Part shown: one piece after another, positions 51,779 to 63,020 of the stretch
Position numbering within the stretch: position 1 is the stretch's first letter
Layout of the letters: the number at the start of each line of letters is the position of its first letter
Translations under genes and position numbers: made by a program
The notes under the pieces: model-generated
What the model was told of the DNA's origin: nothing
Database searches by the model: none
The model's input: the letters and a program-made list of their open reading frames with translations, nothing else
Assembly: GCA_947444195.1 (NCBI GenBank)
Contig: CANEZL010000016.1
Span: forward strand, 34,121-98,120
Direction of reading: 5' to 3'
From: Methylobacteriaceae bacterium
GTDB taxonomy: Bacteria > Pseudomonadota > Alphaproteobacteria > Rhizobiales > Beijerinckiaceae
DNA: 64,000 nucleotides

Positions 51779-53281
51779 CTAAATCGTCTGGTTGTAGGCG
51801 CCCACTTCGGAGCGCTCGCGCAGCACGTCGTCCACGGCCTTGAACATCCCGCGCAGCCGCTCTTCCGAGACGGGGCTCTCGATCACCACGACGAGCTCGG
51901 GCTTGTTCGACGAGGCGCGCACGAGGCCCCAGGTGCAGTCCTCGGTGGTGATGCGCACGCCGTTGACGGTGACGAGGTCGACGATCTTCTGGCCGGCGAT
52001 CGGCTCGCCTGCGGCCTTCATCGCCTTGAAGCGCTCGGTCACGGTGGCGACCACGTCGTACTTCACCTCGTCGTCGCAATGGGGCGACATGGTGGGCGAG
52101 CCCCAGGTCTTCGGCAGCGCCCGGTAGAGGTCGGCCATCGACTTGCCGGGGTTGCGGTCGAGCATCTCGATGACGCTGATCGCGGTGAGCAGGCCGTCGT
52201 CGTAGCCGCGGCCGATCGGCTCGTTGAAGAAGAAGTGCCCGGACTTCTCGAAGCCGGCCAGCGCCCCGAGCTCGTTGACCCGGCGCTTGATGTAGGAGTG
52301 GCCGGTCTTCCAGTAATCGGCCTTCACGGCGAGCGACTGGAGTTCCGGATCGCTGGCGTAGAGGCCGGTGGACTTCACGTCGACCACGAAGGTCGAGCCC
52401 GGATGCAGCTTGCCGAGGTCGCGCGCCAGCATCACGCCGATCTTGTCGGCGAAGATCTCCGCGCCCTCGTTGTCGACCACGCCGCAGCGGTCGCCGTCGC
52501 CGTCGAAGCCGAGGCCGACATCGGCGCCGTGCTCCTTCACCGCGTGGGCGATGGCATGGAGCATCTCCATGTCCTCGGGGTTCGGGTTGTAGCGCGGGAA
52601 GGTGTAGTCGGGCTCCACGTCCAGCGGGATCACCTCGACGCCGAGCGATTCGAGGAGGCGCGGCGCGAAGGCGCCCGCGGTGCCGTTGCCGCAGGCGGCC
52701 ACAACCTTCAGCTTGCGCGAGATGGGCTTCGCCCGCGCCTTGAGGTCGGCGAGGTAGGTCTCACTGAACCCTTCCACGAACTCGTAGGAGCCGCCATCGC
52801 GGTACTGGTAGGTGCCGCCGAGCACGATCTCCTTCAGCCGGGTCATCTCGTCGGGGCCGAAGGTCATCGGGCGGTTGGCGCCCATCTTCACGCCGGTCCA
52901 GCCGTTGTCGTTGTGCGAGGCGGTGACCATCGCCACGCAGGGGCAATCGAGGGCGAACTGGCCGAAATAGGCCATCGGCGAGAGGGCGAGGCCGACATCC
53001 TTCACCCGCAGGCCCGCCGCCTGCATGCCGGCGATCAGCGCGAGCTTGATCGAGGAGGAGTAGCTGCGGAAATCGTGCCCGGTGACGATGTCGGGCCGCA
53101 CCCCGAGCTCGTGCACCAGGGTGCCGATGCCGAGGCCCAGCGCCTGGACACCCATCAGGTTGATCTCCTTCGGGAACAGCCAGCGCGCGTCGTACTCGCG
53201 AAAGCCCGTGGGCTTGACCAGCGGCAGCTGCTCGAAGGCGAAGGTGTTGGGATCGAGCGCAGGCAGCGGCTTGGGGAACAT
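51779..53281 (-). CDS. Phosphomannomutase/phosphoglucomutase
   Basis: 500 aa alpha-D-phosphohexomutase. Active Ser loop MVTASHNDNGWTGVKMG (~118), metal loop GFDGDGDRCGVVD (~258), sugar loop GFEKSGHFFFNEP (~345) and the C-terminal phosphate-binding loop SSNKPELVVVIES. Such enzymes (AlgC/ManB type) interconvert hexose 1- and 6-phosphates and feed nucleotide-sugar synthesis for LPS and exopolysaccharide. GC content and codon use are normal, unlike the AT-rich pair that follows 40 bases later. Confidence 0.92.
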   Translation of the reverse strand: MFPKPLPALDPNTFAFEQLPLVKPTGFREYDARWLFPKEINLMGVQALGLGIGTLVHELGVRPDIVTGHDFRSYSSSIKLALIAGMQAAGLRVKDVGLALSPMAYFGQFALDCPCVAMVTASHNDNGWTGVKMGANRPMTFGPDEMTRLKEIVLGGTYQYRDGGSYEFVEGFSETYLADLKARAKPISRKLKVVAACGNGTAGAFAPRLLESLGVEVIPLDVEPDYTFPRYNPNPEDMEMLHAIAHAVKEHGADVGLGFDGDGDRCGVVDNEGAEIFADKIGVMLARDLGKLHPGSTFVVDVKSTGLYASDPELQSLAVKADYWKTGHSYIKRRVNELGALAGFEKSGHFFFNEPIGRGYDDGLLTAISVIEMLDRNPGKSMADLYRALPKTWGSPTMSPHCDDEVKYDVVATVTERFKAMKAAGEPIAGQKIVDLVTVNGVRITTEDCTWGLVRASSNKPELVVVIESPVSEERLRGMFKAVDDVLRERSEVGAYNQTI

Positions 53282-53427
53282 CGCGGGCCTCGTCTTGGGG
53301 GCTCGGCAGGGCGAGCGGAGTGGACGGTGCTCGCCTTAGCGAACCCCGCGCCAAAGACCAAGGGAGGGCGCTGTCAGCGGCGGGCCATCGTCGAGGGACA
53401 GCCCGCGCTCCGTGGATCCCGGGAGGC

Positions 53428-54402
53428 TCAGGCCTTGCGGGCCACCGTGAATCGGGCCGCCTGGCGCAGCACCTCGGCGCCCTCGCCCCAGCGCGACACC
53501 GCCTCGTCGCACACGCCCACCAGCCGGTCGCACTCGGCCCGCGCCCCGTCGAGGCCGAGCCGGTCGACGAGAGTCGCCTTGCCGGCGTCCTTGTCCTTGC
53601 CGGTGGCCTTGCCCATCGCCTCGGGCGAGGCTTCCCGGTCGAGGATGTCGTCGGCGATCTGGAAGGCTTGGCCCAGGGCGTGGCCGTAGCGCAGCAGCGC
53701 GGCGCGGGCATCGGCGTCGGCCCCGCCGACGATGGCGCCCGCCTCGACCGCGAAGGCCAGGATCGCGCCGGTCTTCATCGCCTGCATGCGCAGGGTGTCG
53801 TCCACATCGAGGGAGACGGCGCCGAAGCGGCCTTCCGCCGTGAGGTCGAGGAGCTGGCCGCCCACCATGCCGCCGAGGCCGGACGCCTTGGCGAGGCCGA
53901 GCACGAGGTCGGCGCGGGCGGTCGCGTCCGCCTGCCATTGCGGATCGGCGGTGACCTCGAAGGCCAGCGTCTGGAGGGCGTCGCCGACGAGGATCGCGGT
54001 GGCCTCGTCGTACTGCTTGTGCACGGTGGGCTTGCCCCGACGCATGTCGTCGTTGTCCATCGCGGGCATGTCGTCGTGGACCAGAGAGTAGCAGTGGACG
54101 AGTTCGACGCCGGCGCCGGCCGCCAGCGCGCCGGCCTCGGGGCCGCCGAGCATCCGCGCGGTCTCGATGGTGAGGAAGGGGCGCAGGCGCTTGCCGCCGC
54201 CGAGCACCGCGTGGCGCATCGCCTCCATCAGCCGCGGCGGCCGGGCGATCTCTCCGGGGCGGACCTCGGCGTCGAGGAGATCCACCATGAACTGCTCGAC
54301 CGTGGCGGCGACGGTGGCCAGCCTGTGGGAAAACGCGTCCCGGCCTGCCTCTGCCTTGACCGAAGCGGGGGTAGCCTGCGTTGAGGAGTGGGACGAGGTC
54401 AT
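53428..54402 (-). CDS. Polyprenyl diphosphate synthase (farnesyl/geranylgeranyl type)
   Basis: 324 aa. First Asp-rich motif HDDMPAMDNDDMRRGKPT (~115), GGGKRLRP (~70), and second motif QIADDILD (~255), all required for Mg-diphosphate binding. The DDMPAMDND form with two residues between the Asp pairs is the bacterial IspA style. It makes C15/C20 prenyl diphosphates for quinones, carotenoids and bacteriochlorophyll tails; chain length cannot be fixed from sequence here. Its first codons overlap the possible start region of mtgA on the other strand. Confidence 0.92.
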   Translation of the reverse strand: MTSSHSSTQATPASVKAEAGRDAFSHRLATVAATVEQFMVDLLDAEVRPGEIARPPRLMEAMRHAVLGGGKRLRPFLTIETARMLGGPEAGALAAGAGVELVHCYSLVHDDMPAMDNDDMRRGKPTVHKQYDEATAILVGDALQTLAFEVTADPQWQADATARADLVLGLAKASGLGGMVGGQLLDLTAEGRFGAVSLDVDDTLRMQAMKTGAILAFAVEAGAIVGGADADARAALLRYGHALGQAFQIADDILDREASPEAMGKATGKDKDAGKATLVDRLGLDGARAECDRLVGVCDEAVSRWGEGAEVLRQAARFTVARKA

Positions 54403-54423
54403 GGGAACGTGGCCTTGGGGAGG

Positions 54424-55203
54424 GTGAGACGCGGCACAGTGCGGCCCGATGATATCAGAGCGGAGCCGCGGCGACGGGCGGCGATTGCTGAGGAGCGCCC
54501 GCTGCCGTCGGTCGGGCAGGTCCGGCCCCCGCGGCGCGGCTTGCGCCGCCTCGTCGGGCTGGTTCTGCTCGTCCCCGGCATCGCGCTCGGTCTCACGCTC
54601 ACGCTGGCGCTCGTCTATAGCGCCGTGACGCCGCCCTCAACCCTGATGCTCGGCCGCTGGCTGACCCTGCAGCCGGTGACGCGCGAGAGCGTGCCGCTGG
54701 AGCGGATCAGCCCGAACCTCGTCCAGGCGGTGATGACCTCCGAGGACCAGCGCTTCTGCCAGCACAACGGCATCGATCTGGGCGCGCTCCGCGACGCGAT
54801 CGACGAGGAGGAGGGGCCGAGCCGGGGCGCCTCCACCATCACCATGCAGACGGTGAAGAACGTCTTCCTCTGGCCGGGCCCCTCCTACCTGCGCAAGGCC
54901 ATCGAGATCCCCCTCTCGGTGGCCCTCGACGCCCTCTGGGGCAAGCGGCGCGTCATGGAGATCTACCTCAACGTGGCGGAGTGGGGGGACGGCATCTACG
55001 GGGCCCAGGCCGCCGCCCGGCACTGGTTCCGCAAGGACGCGCGCGACCTGACGCGCGGGGAGGCGGCGCTGCTCGCCGCCTCGCTGCCGAACCCGATCCT
55101 GCGCAGCGCCGGCCGCCCGACCTCGGCCCTGCGCCGGATGGCGGCGCGGATCCAGGGGCGGTTCGGCCAGGTCGACGGCCTCATGGGCTGCCTCGGGGGG
55201 TGA
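54424..55203 (+). CDS. mtgA: Monofunctional peptidoglycan glycosyltransferase MtgA
   Basis: 259 aa from a GTG at 54424; a GTG at 54439 and a start at 54388 are also possible. One membrane anchor (~45-65), then a GT51 domain: VMTSEDQRFCQHNGID with the catalytic Glu, GASTITMQTVKNVFLWPG, LRKAIEIPLS, KRRVMEIYLNVAEWGDGIYGAQAAA and LTRGEAALLAASLPNP. It polymerises lipid II into glycan strands without a transpeptidase domain. Confidence 0.93.
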   Translation: MRRGTVRPDDIRAEPRRRAAIAEERPLPSVGQVRPPRRGLRRLVGLVLLVPGIALGLTLTLALVYSAVTPPSTLMLGRWLTLQPVTRESVPLERISPNLVQAVMTSEDQRFCQHNGIDLGALRDAIDEEEGPSRGASTITMQTVKNVFLWPGPSYLRKAIEIPLSVALDALWGKRRVMEIYLNVAEWGDGIYGAQAAARHWFRKDARDLTRGEAALLAASLPNPILRSAGRPTSALRRMAARIQGRFGQVDGLMGCLGG

Positions 55204-55236
55204 GGCGCCCGCCTATCGTCGTCGGGCGTTGCGGCC

Positions 55237-55691
55237 TGAGCGCGGGCGGGATCGCGGGAAGCGGGAGACGAAGCGGGAGACGCGGATGCGGCAGGCGCGC
55301 GGATCGATCGGGCGGGGGGCTGCGACGTCCTCGCCCTCGCAACGCTGGCGGGGTCCGCCCGGCCCGACGACAGCGCCGCGGCCCTCGATGCGGGCGGCCT
55401 CGTGCCGATTCGCGATCCGGATGTCGCCCTGGCGAGCGAGGGCCTGCGGATCAGCCCTGGCCGGATCGCCGTGGACTACGTCTGCCGCAACGGGTTCCAG
55501 CGGCCCAAGACCCTGCGCGTGGCCCTCCCGCTGCCCGACATCGACGGGGCGGAGCTTGCCCGGTCCGCCGCGGCGGCGCGCGCGAGACCGGCCCCACCAC
55601 CTTCGTCCGGGGGGCACGGGACGACCTGCCGGATTCGGACCTGCGCGTGCTGATCGCCCCGAACGACGATTCGATCCCGGACATCCGCTGA
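55237..55691 (+). pseudogene. Decayed DUF4424-family gene
   Basis: One frame (about 55321-55653) reads LALATLAGSARPDDSAAAL, then DAGGLVPIRDPDVALASEG, ISPGRIAVDYVCRNG and ALPLPDID. This is the conserved N-terminus of DUF4424 periplasmic proteins, normally about 300 residues. A probable signal-peptide start, ATG at 55285, is in a different frame. After ~55600 the frame drifts, with a fragment LPDSDLRVLIAPNDDSIPDI in another frame up to 55691. Frameshifts at both ends and loss of roughly two thirds of the protein mean no function remains. The family name is from memory of the AALxAGGL pattern. Confidence 0.6.
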
Positions 55692-55771
55692 CAGCGGCAC
55701 CGCGGCGATAACCGGGGGGCGCGACAGGCGCCGGAAATCGGGTAAGGGAGGCCGCACACGAGGAGAGCCCG

Positions 55772-56344
55772 ATGCCCGAGACCGAGATCACCCTGGAGCG
55801 GATCGCCCTGATCCGGCGTCTCGTGGTGGCCTGGGACCCGACGGGGCACGGCGCGCCGATGATCCACCCGGACGCGCCCTACGGCAGCACCGACCGGGAC
55901 GGCGACATCGCCAACGTCACCGGCGACGACGAGGGGGCGGAGGAGGAGCACCGCGCGGTCGGCGCCGCCCTCGCCGCCTTCGTGCGGCACGCGAGCCTGA
56001 AGCCCGGCCGCTTCACCTATCACAACCCGCTGGTGAAGCTCGACCAAGGCCGGGGTGGGGACGTGTTCCGGGACGAGACCGGCGCGGCGCCCGAGCAGAT
56101 CATCTTCGACGTGACGGGCGACCATCTCGCCCTGATCCCGCGCCTCGCCATCCAGTGGGACGCGGCGCTCGGGGTGCCGCGGGTCGACCCGGCCGCGCCC
56201 TACGGCGACACGGATCTCGCTGCCTCGATGCGCCGCCACCTCGGCAACACCGACGCCGACCCGGCCCGGCTGCACCACGCGATGCAGCCGGCCCTGCAGA
56301 TCTTCCTGCGCTACGCGGACATCGCGCCGGGGGACTACGCGTAA
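55772..56344 (+). CDS. Hypothetical protein with two tandem copies of one module
   Basis: 190 aa, acidic, soluble. Residues ~9-90 and ~113-190 align with each other: IALIRRLVVAWDPTGHGAPMI/HPDAPYGSTD and LALIPRLAIQWDAALGVPRV/DPAAPYGDTD share ALIxRLxxxWD and PxAPYGxTD, each followed by a helix ending FxRxAxxxPGxxx. So the gene arose by internal duplication. No family is recognised and no catalytic motif is seen. It is transcribed alone. Confidence 0.7.
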   Translation: MPETEITLERIALIRRLVVAWDPTGHGAPMIHPDAPYGSTDRDGDIANVTGDDEGAEEEHRAVGAALAAFVRHASLKPGRFTYHNPLVKLDQGRGGDVFRDETGAAPEQIIFDVTGDHLALIPRLAIQWDAALGVPRVDPAAPYGDTDLAASMRRHLGNTDADPARLHHAMQPALQIFLRYADIAPGDYA

Positions 56345-56396
56345 GACGCGTTCTCCGCCTCTCCGTCCCTCCTCTGCGGAGGAGGGCGGGTGGACT

Positions 56397-56500
56397 TAGA
56401 GCCGGTCCCGATCGCGTTGCGTTCGTCCACGGCTCCAAGTTATCGTTCTTGCACGCTCTCTTGCGCCGAACCGGCGCCCACGTCGGCGGAGAACGCTCTA
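56397..56500. repeat. Dispersed ~105-bp repeat, copy 2
   Basis: Same element as 18878-18982, with TAGAGC/GCTCTA ends and the CTCTTGCGCCGAACCGG core. Its right end (CTCTA) supplies the stop codon of argG on the minus strand. Confidence 0.85.
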
Positions 56501-57736
56501 GCCCTCGCGCTTCTTCCGCTGGGCGAGCGTGCGCAGGCGCAGCGCGTTGAGCTTGATGAAGCCCGCGGCATCCCGGTGGTCGTAGGCCACCGCGCCCTCC
56601 TCGAAGGTGACGAGATCCTGGTCGTAGAGCGAGTTCGGGCTCTCGCGGCCGATGACGTGGACGCCGCCCTTGTAGAGCTTCAGCCGCACCGTGCCGGTGA
56701 CCTTCTCCTGGCTCTTGTCGATGAGCGCCTGGAGCATCTCGCGCTCCGGCGAGAACCAGAAGCCGTTGTAGATCAGCTCCGCGTATTGCGGCATGAGCTG
56801 GTCCTTGAGATGGGCCGCGCCGCGGTCGAGGGTGATCGACTCGATGGCGCGGTGGGCCGGCAGCAGGATGGTGCCGCCGGGCGTCTCGTACATGCCGCGG
56901 CTCTTCATGCCGACGAAGCGGTTCTCGACGAGGTCGAGGCGGCCGATGCCGTTGGCGCGGCCGAGCTCGTTCAGCTTGGCGAGCAATGCGGCGGGCGAGA
57001 GCGCCTCGCCGTCGATCGAGACGGCGTCGCCCCGCTCGAAGCCGATGGTGACGACGGTGGCCTCGTCCGGCGCCTCCTCCGGCGAGAGCGTGCGGGAATA
57101 GACGTAGTCCGGCACCTCGACGGCCGGGTCCTCCAGCACCTTGCCTTCGGAGGAGGCGTGCAGGAGGTTGGCGTCCACCGAGAACGGGCTCTCGCCGCGC
57201 TTGTCCTTGGCGATCGGGATCTGGTGCTGCTCGGCGAAGGCGATGAGCTGCTCGCGGGAGCGCAGGTCCCACTCGCGCCAGGGGGCGATCACGGTGACGT
57301 CGGGCTTGAGCGCGTAGTAGCCGAGCTCGAACCGGACCTGATCGTTGCCCTTGCCGGTGGCGCCGTGGCAGACCGCGTCGGCCCCGACCCGCTCGGCGAT
57401 CTCGATCTGCTTCCTGGCGATGAGCGGCCGGGCGATCGAGGTGCCGAGCAGGTAGACGCCCTCGTAGACGGCGTTGGCCCGGAACATCGGGAAGACGTAG
57501 TCGCGCACGAACTCCTCGCGCAGGTCCTCGATGTAGATGTTCTCCGGCCGGATGCCGAGCAGCTCCGCCTTCTTCCGGGCCGGCTCCAGCTCCTCGCCCT
57601 GGCCGAGATCGGCCGTGAAGGTGACGACCTCGCAGCCGTAGGTCGTCTGCAGCCATTTCAGGATGATCGAGGTGTCAAGGCCGCCGGAATAGGCCAGCAC
57701 GACCTTCTTCACGGGCTTCTTGTCGGGAGCGGACAT
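56498..57736 (-). CDS. argG: Argininosuccinate synthase
   Basis: 412 aa from the ATG at 57736. PP-loop [18 protein letters not shown] (~12-29), [21 protein letters not shown] (citrulline/aspartate site), and the conserved [23 protein letters not shown]. It joins citrulline and aspartate using ATP in arginine synthesis. The C-terminus is KKREG followed by a TAG that belongs to a dispersed repeat; that fusion suggests the repeat inserted at the extreme 3' end. Confidence 0.97.
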   Translation of the reverse strand: MSAPDKKPVKKVVLAYSGGLDTSIILKWLQTTYGCEVVTFTADLGQGEELEPARKKAELLGIRPENIYIEDLREEFVRDYVFPMFRANAVYEGVYLLGTSIARPLIARKQIEIAERVGADAVCHGATGKGNDQVRFELGYYALKPDVTVIAPWREWDLRSREQLIAFAEQHQIPIAKDKRGESPFSVDANLLHASSEGKVLEDPAVEVPDYVYSRTLSPEEAPDEATVVTIGFERGDAVSIDGEALSPAALLAKLNELGRANGIGRLDLVENRFVGMKSRGMYETPGGTILLPAHRAIESITLDRGAAHLKDQLMPQYAELIYNGFWFSPEREMLQALIDKSQEKVTGTVRLKLYKGGVHVIGRESPNSLYDQDLVTFEEGAVAYDHRDAAGFIKLNALRLRTLAQRKKREG

Positions 57737-57921
57737 CGGCGGTTCCGTCGTCTCGGGCTGAACTGTCGCGGGCGGCTTATCGCGCGGGCCCTGCGCCTGC
57801 AACCGGCGCGGGCCTGTGGGGATTCGCCCTGGACGGGGGCCGCCCCATCTACGACTCTCAAGGCCGCCCCGACCTGTTCCGCCCCTCGCTTCCACCCGCC
57901 TTCAGCGGAGACGCCGCGTCC

Positions 57922-58548
57922 ATGGCCCGCCAGCCAGCCATCGAGTTCTGGTACGAGTTCGCCTCGACCTATTCCTACCTCGCCGCCAGCCGGATCGAGG
58001 CGGCGGCGGCGGAGGCCGGCGTCCTCGTGCGCTGGCGCCCCTTCCTCCTGGGCCCGATCTTCGCGGCGCAAGGGTGGACCTCCTCGCCGTTCAACCTCTA
58101 CCCGGCCAAGGGCCGCAACATGTGGCGCGACGTGGAGCGGGAGGCCGCGCGCCTCGGCCTGCCGCCCCTGACGAAGCCCGACCCCTTCCCGCAGAACAGC
58201 CTCAGCGCCACCCGCACCGCCATCCTCGGGCAGGGCGAGGACTGGCTCGTTCCCTTCACCAAGGCGGTCTACGAGGCGAGCTTCGCGGGCGGGCGCTCCA
58301 TCGCCGAGCCGGCGGCGGTGATCGCGATCCTCGATTCCCTCGGCCTCGACGGCGTGCAACTGGTGAAGGCGGCGAGTGCCGAGGCGAACAAGACGCGCCT
58401 GCGCGTCGCCGGCGAGGAGGCCCGCTCCCGCGGCATCTACGGGGCGCCGAGCTTCCTCACGGAGGACGGGGAACTCTTCTGGGGCAACGACCGGCTGGAA
58501 CACGCCCTGGCCTGGGCGGTGGGCGAGCGGCCGGGCAACCTGCGCTGA
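57922..58548 (+). CDS. DsbA-superfamily isomerase (2-hydroxychromene-2-carboxylate isomerase-like)
   Basis: 208 aa, cytoplasmic, thioredoxin/GST-kappa fold. IEFWYEFASTYSYLAASRIE is the glutathione-binding start of the HCCA isomerase family; Ser replaces the CxxC of DsbA. GIYGAPSFLTEDGELFWGNDRLEHA is the conserved cis-Pro region. The model reaction is a glutathione-dependent step of naphthalene catabolism. No such pathway is near, so the true substrate is uncertain. Confidence 0.85.
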   Translation: MARQPAIEFWYEFASTYSYLAASRIEAAAAEAGVLVRWRPFLLGPIFAAQGWTSSPFNLYPAKGRNMWRDVEREAARLGLPPLTKPDPFPQNSLSATRTAILGQGEDWLVPFTKAVYEASFAGGRSIAEPAAVIAILDSLGLDGVQLVKAASAEANKTRLRVAGEEARSRGIYGAPSFLTEDGELFWGNDRLEHALAWAVGERPGNLR

Positions 58549-58632
58549 GCGGGCGCCCGGGTCGTCGGGGCCTCACTCTTGCCGCCGAGACTGCGTAGAA
58601 GGGCGCCGCTCCGTCAGACCAGCAGGACCGTT

Positions 58633-59319
58633 ATGCCCCCGACCCGCCGCCACGTCCTCGCCGCCGCCGCCGGCGCGGCCCTCGCGCCCGGCGCCGGCCT
58701 CGCCCAGTCCTACGGCCAGCGCATCGCCGTCGAGAACGACGAGGGCAAGGCCGTGGCCAACGCGATCCTGCCCGGCGAGATCACCGGGCAGATTCCCGAG
58801 CTGAAGGGCGTGACCTATGCCGGCCCGCGCGACGCGGAGACGGCGCTCTACGAGTTCTTCGACTTCAACTGCCCCTGGTGCCGCAAGGCCGCCGCCGACG
58901 TCGCCTCCCTCCACGAGAGCGACGCGGCGCTGCGAATCGGGCTCGTGCACAACCCGATCCTGTCGCCGCAATCGGCCCAGGCCGCCAAGGTGATGCTCGC
59001 CGTCCAGCGCCGCCTCGGCTCGGCCGCCGCCTGGGGCTTCTACCGGCAGCTCCTGGCCCGGCCCGGCCGGATCGACGGGCCGGTGGCCCTGGAGACGGCG
59101 GGCAAGCTCGGCGTCCCGGCCGGCGAGATCGAGCAGGTGGCCGACAGCGAGGAGGTGCGCCTCGCCCTGCGCAGCCACATGCGGATCGCGGCCGATCTCG
59201 GGCTCTACGCCACCCCCTCCTACGTCCTCGGAAATGCCGGGATCCTCGGTCATCCCGGCGCCCGCTCCCTCGCCCGCATGATCACGAGCACCCGCCGCTG
59301 CGACAAGCTGGCGTGCTGA
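58633..59319 (+). CDS. Periplasmic DsbA-family thiol oxidoreductase
   Basis: 228 aa from the ATG at 58633. The leader TRRHVLAAAAGAALAPGAGLA has twin Arg (Tat- or Sec-type). Thioredoxin fold with CPWC (~77-80) in YEFFDFNCPWCRKAAAD and the cis-Pro loop LYATPSYVLGN (~195). It resembles the DsbA/Com1 group that shuffles or forms disulphides in the periplasm. The long helical insert (~110-175) is normal for DsbA. Confidence 0.87.
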   Translation: MPPTRRHVLAAAAGAALAPGAGLAQSYGQRIAVENDEGKAVANAILPGEITGQIPELKGVTYAGPRDAETALYEFFDFNCPWCRKAAADVASLHESDAALRIGLVHNPILSPQSAQAAKVMLAVQRRLGSAAAWGFYRQLLARPGRIDGPVALETAGKLGVPAGEIEQVADSEEVRLALRSHMRIAADLGLYATPSYVLGNAGILGHPGARSLARMITSTRRCDKLAC

Positions 59320-59436
59320 TGCCGGGCCCGCTGGCCCTGGCCTGCTAGGGCGTCGTAAGCTTCGGTCAAGGGTCGTGCTTCAGGATTCTGTGGAGTGCGG
59401 GCCCGGACCCGTTCGCCGCGAAGTTGTGGAAAGTCG

Positions 59437-59571
59437 ATGCACGTTCTGATCGCCCAGCTCCTGATGACGGTCGCCGCCGTCATAGCCGGCGTCCTGATCG
59501 GCGAGCGGATCGAGGCCCCCGTCCGCCACTGGGCGAGCCGCATCGCGGGCGAGGGCCGCCGCCGCCGCTGA
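59437..59571 (+). CDS. 44-residue putative single-helix membrane protein
   Basis: Reads MHVLIAQLLMTVAAVIAGVL, then a polar, Arg-rich tail ending GEGRRRR. One N-terminal membrane helix (~3-22). A weak GGAAAG lies four bases upstream. It occupies the 480-base gap between the DsbA-like gene and atpH, which is otherwise without a supportable gene. Confidence 0.4.
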   Translation: MHVLIAQLLMTVAAVIAGVLIGERIEAPVRHWASRIAGEGRRRR

Positions 59572-59797
59572 GCGTCGCCCGGACCCGCCGCGCCGCGATC
59601 CGGGGCGGGCGCCCTCATCCGGGCGTCCCATCGCCTTGCATGCCACCGTGTTGCCATGCTAGGCGGTCGCCGCGCCGGGCAAGGGGGCATCGTGCACCCG
59701 GTCTCTTGGCACAATCCCATTTCCTGCGGCCTCCCACCGAGCCCTCGAGCGGGTCCGGCCCAGGGCGGAACCGCGGGCAAGGAAGAGAGAGCGACGG

Positions 59798-60370
59798 GTG
59801 GCGCAGAACGGTTCCGAGGCAGGGTCCCTCGTCGCAGGCATGGCGGGTCGCTACGCGTCCGCCCTGTTCGAACTGGCCCGCGAGGCGGGCCAGGTGGACG
59901 CCGTGGCGGCCGAACTCGGCAAGTTCGACGCGCTCCTCAAGGAAAGCGCCGATCTCCGCCGGCTCGTGCGCAGCCCGGTCTTCGGTGCCGAGGAGCAGGC
60001 CGCCGCCATCGGCGCCGTCGTCGAGAAGGCCGGCATCACCGGGCTTGCCGCCAACTTCATCCGCCTCACCGCCGCCAACCGCCGGCTCTTCGCGCTGCCC
60101 GACATGATCGCCGCCTTCCGCACCCTGGTGCGCGAGTCGAAGGGCATCGTCCGCGCCGAGGTGCGGGTGGCCGAGCGCCCGTCCGACGCCCTGCTCGAAG
60201 AGATCAAGGCGTCCCTGCGCGACGTCGCCAAGGCCGAGATCGACATCGACCTGCACGTGGACCCGACCCTGATCGGCGGCCTCGTCGTGAAGATGGGCTC
60301 GCGCATGGTCGACGCCTCCCTCCGCACGAAGCTCAACGGCATCCGCCTCGCGATGCGGGACGCGCGCTGA
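59798..60370 (+). CDS. atpH: ATP synthase F1 subunit delta
   Basis: 190 aa from a GTG. N-terminal six-helix domain with AGRYASALFELAREAGQVDAV, and the C-terminal VDPTLIGGLVVKMGSRMVDASL, the OSCP/delta signature. It connects F1 to the peripheral stalk. First gene of an atpHAGD(C) operon, as in other alphaproteobacteria, where F0 genes are elsewhere. Confidence 0.95.
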   Translation: MAQNGSEAGSLVAGMAGRYASALFELAREAGQVDAVAAELGKFDALLKESADLRRLVRSPVFGAEEQAAAIGAVVEKAGITGLAANFIRLTAANRRLFALPDMIAAFRTLVRESKGIVRAEVRVAERPSDALLEEIKASLRDVAKAEIDIDLHVDPTLIGGLVVKMGSRMVDASLRTKLNGIRLAMRDAR

Positions 60371-60415
60371 CGCGCCCTCCCGTTTCGACGCTCCGAATTG
60401 AATACTGATTTGTAA

Positions 60416-61970
<1,555 letters not shown>

Positions 61971-61980
61971 GCCCGGACGG

Positions 61981-62060
61981 GCTCTCCCCTCCCTCGGGGA
62001 GGTGAGAGCCTGAACCACCCCCACCTCCGGCTCCTCCCTGCACACGGGAGGAGAGGCTCT
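61981..62060. repeat. GC-rich palindromic intergenic repeat between atpA and atpG
   Basis: Related to 247-364: it shares ACCACCCCCACCTC and GGAGGAGAGGC, with CTCTCCCC.../GGGAGGAGAG arms that pair. It sits inside the atp operon, where it may modulate the differing expression of alpha and gamma. Confidence 0.65.
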
Positions 62061-62085
62061 TCCGAACGGATCTGGACGCCGCCCG

Positions 62086-62967
62086 ATGCCGAGTTTGAAG
62101 GACCTGCGCAACCGCATCACCTCGGTGAAGGCGACGCAGAAGATCACCAAGGCCATGCAGATGGTCGCCGCCGCCAAGCTCCGGCGCGCGCAGATGGCCG
62201 CCGAGAGCGGGCGCCCCTACGCCGAGAAGATGGCCGCGGTGCTCGGCAACCTCGCCGGCGGCCTCGTCGGCGGCGTCGGCGCGCCGCGCCTGCTGTCCGG
62301 CACCGGCTCCGAGCAGACCCACCTCCTCGTGGTCTGCACCGGCGACCGCGGCCTCGCCGGCGCCTTCAACTCGTCCATCGCGCGTCTCGCCCGCGACCAT
62401 GCCAACCGGCTGATGGCCGAGGGCAAGACCGTCAAGATCATGACGGTGGGCAAGAAGGGCCTCGACGTGCTGCGCCGGCAGTTCCGCGAGCAGATCGTCG
62501 CCTCGCGCGACATCCGCGGCAACAAGCCGGTGGATTACGAGTTCGCCGCCGAGATCGCCGACGACATCCTCGCCCGCTTCGATGCCGGCGAGTTCGACGT
62601 GGCGACCCTGTTCTACGCCGAGTTCCGCTCGGTGATCTCGCAGATCCCCACCGCCCAGAAGATCATCCCGGCCGAGCTGCCCCAGGCCGACGGTCGCGGC
62701 CCCGGCGCGGACGCCGCTCTGGAATTCGAGCCCGACGAGGAGAGCATCCTCGACGCGCTGCTGCCGAAGAACCTCACCGTCCAGATCTTCCGCGCGCTCC
62801 TCGAGAACGCGGCCTCCGAGCAGGGGGCGCGCATGAGCGCCATGGACTCCGCCACGCGCAACGCGGGCGAGATGATCAAGAAGCAGACGCTGGTCTACAA
62901 CCGCACGCGTCAGGCCATGATCACCAAGGAACTCATCGAGATCATCTCGGGCGCCGAGGCGCTCTGA
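62086..62967 (+). CDS. atpG: ATP synthase F1 subunit gamma
   Basis: 293 aa. N-terminal coiled-coil strand [40 protein letters not shown] and C-terminal [42 protein letters not shown] are the two ends of the rotor shaft. Central [13 protein letters not shown] is typical. Transmits rotation from F0 to the catalytic sites. Confidence 0.97.
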   Translation: MPSLKDLRNRITSVKATQKITKAMQMVAAAKLRRAQMAAESGRPYAEKMAAVLGNLAGGLVGGVGAPRLLSGTGSEQTHLLVVCTGDRGLAGAFNSSIARLARDHANRLMAEGKTVKIMTVGKKGLDVLRRQFREQIVASRDIRGNKPVDYEFAAEIADDILARFDAGEFDVATLFYAEFRSVISQIPTAQKIIPAELPQADGRGPGADAALEFEPDEESILDALLPKNLTVQIFRALLENAASEQGARMSAMDSATRNAGEMIKKQTLVYNRTRQAMITKELIEIISGAEAL

Positions 62968-63020
62968 CCGAAACGAGAGCGGGCGCGACGGCGCCCGGAC
63001 CGCACAGCATCGAAGGGTAG

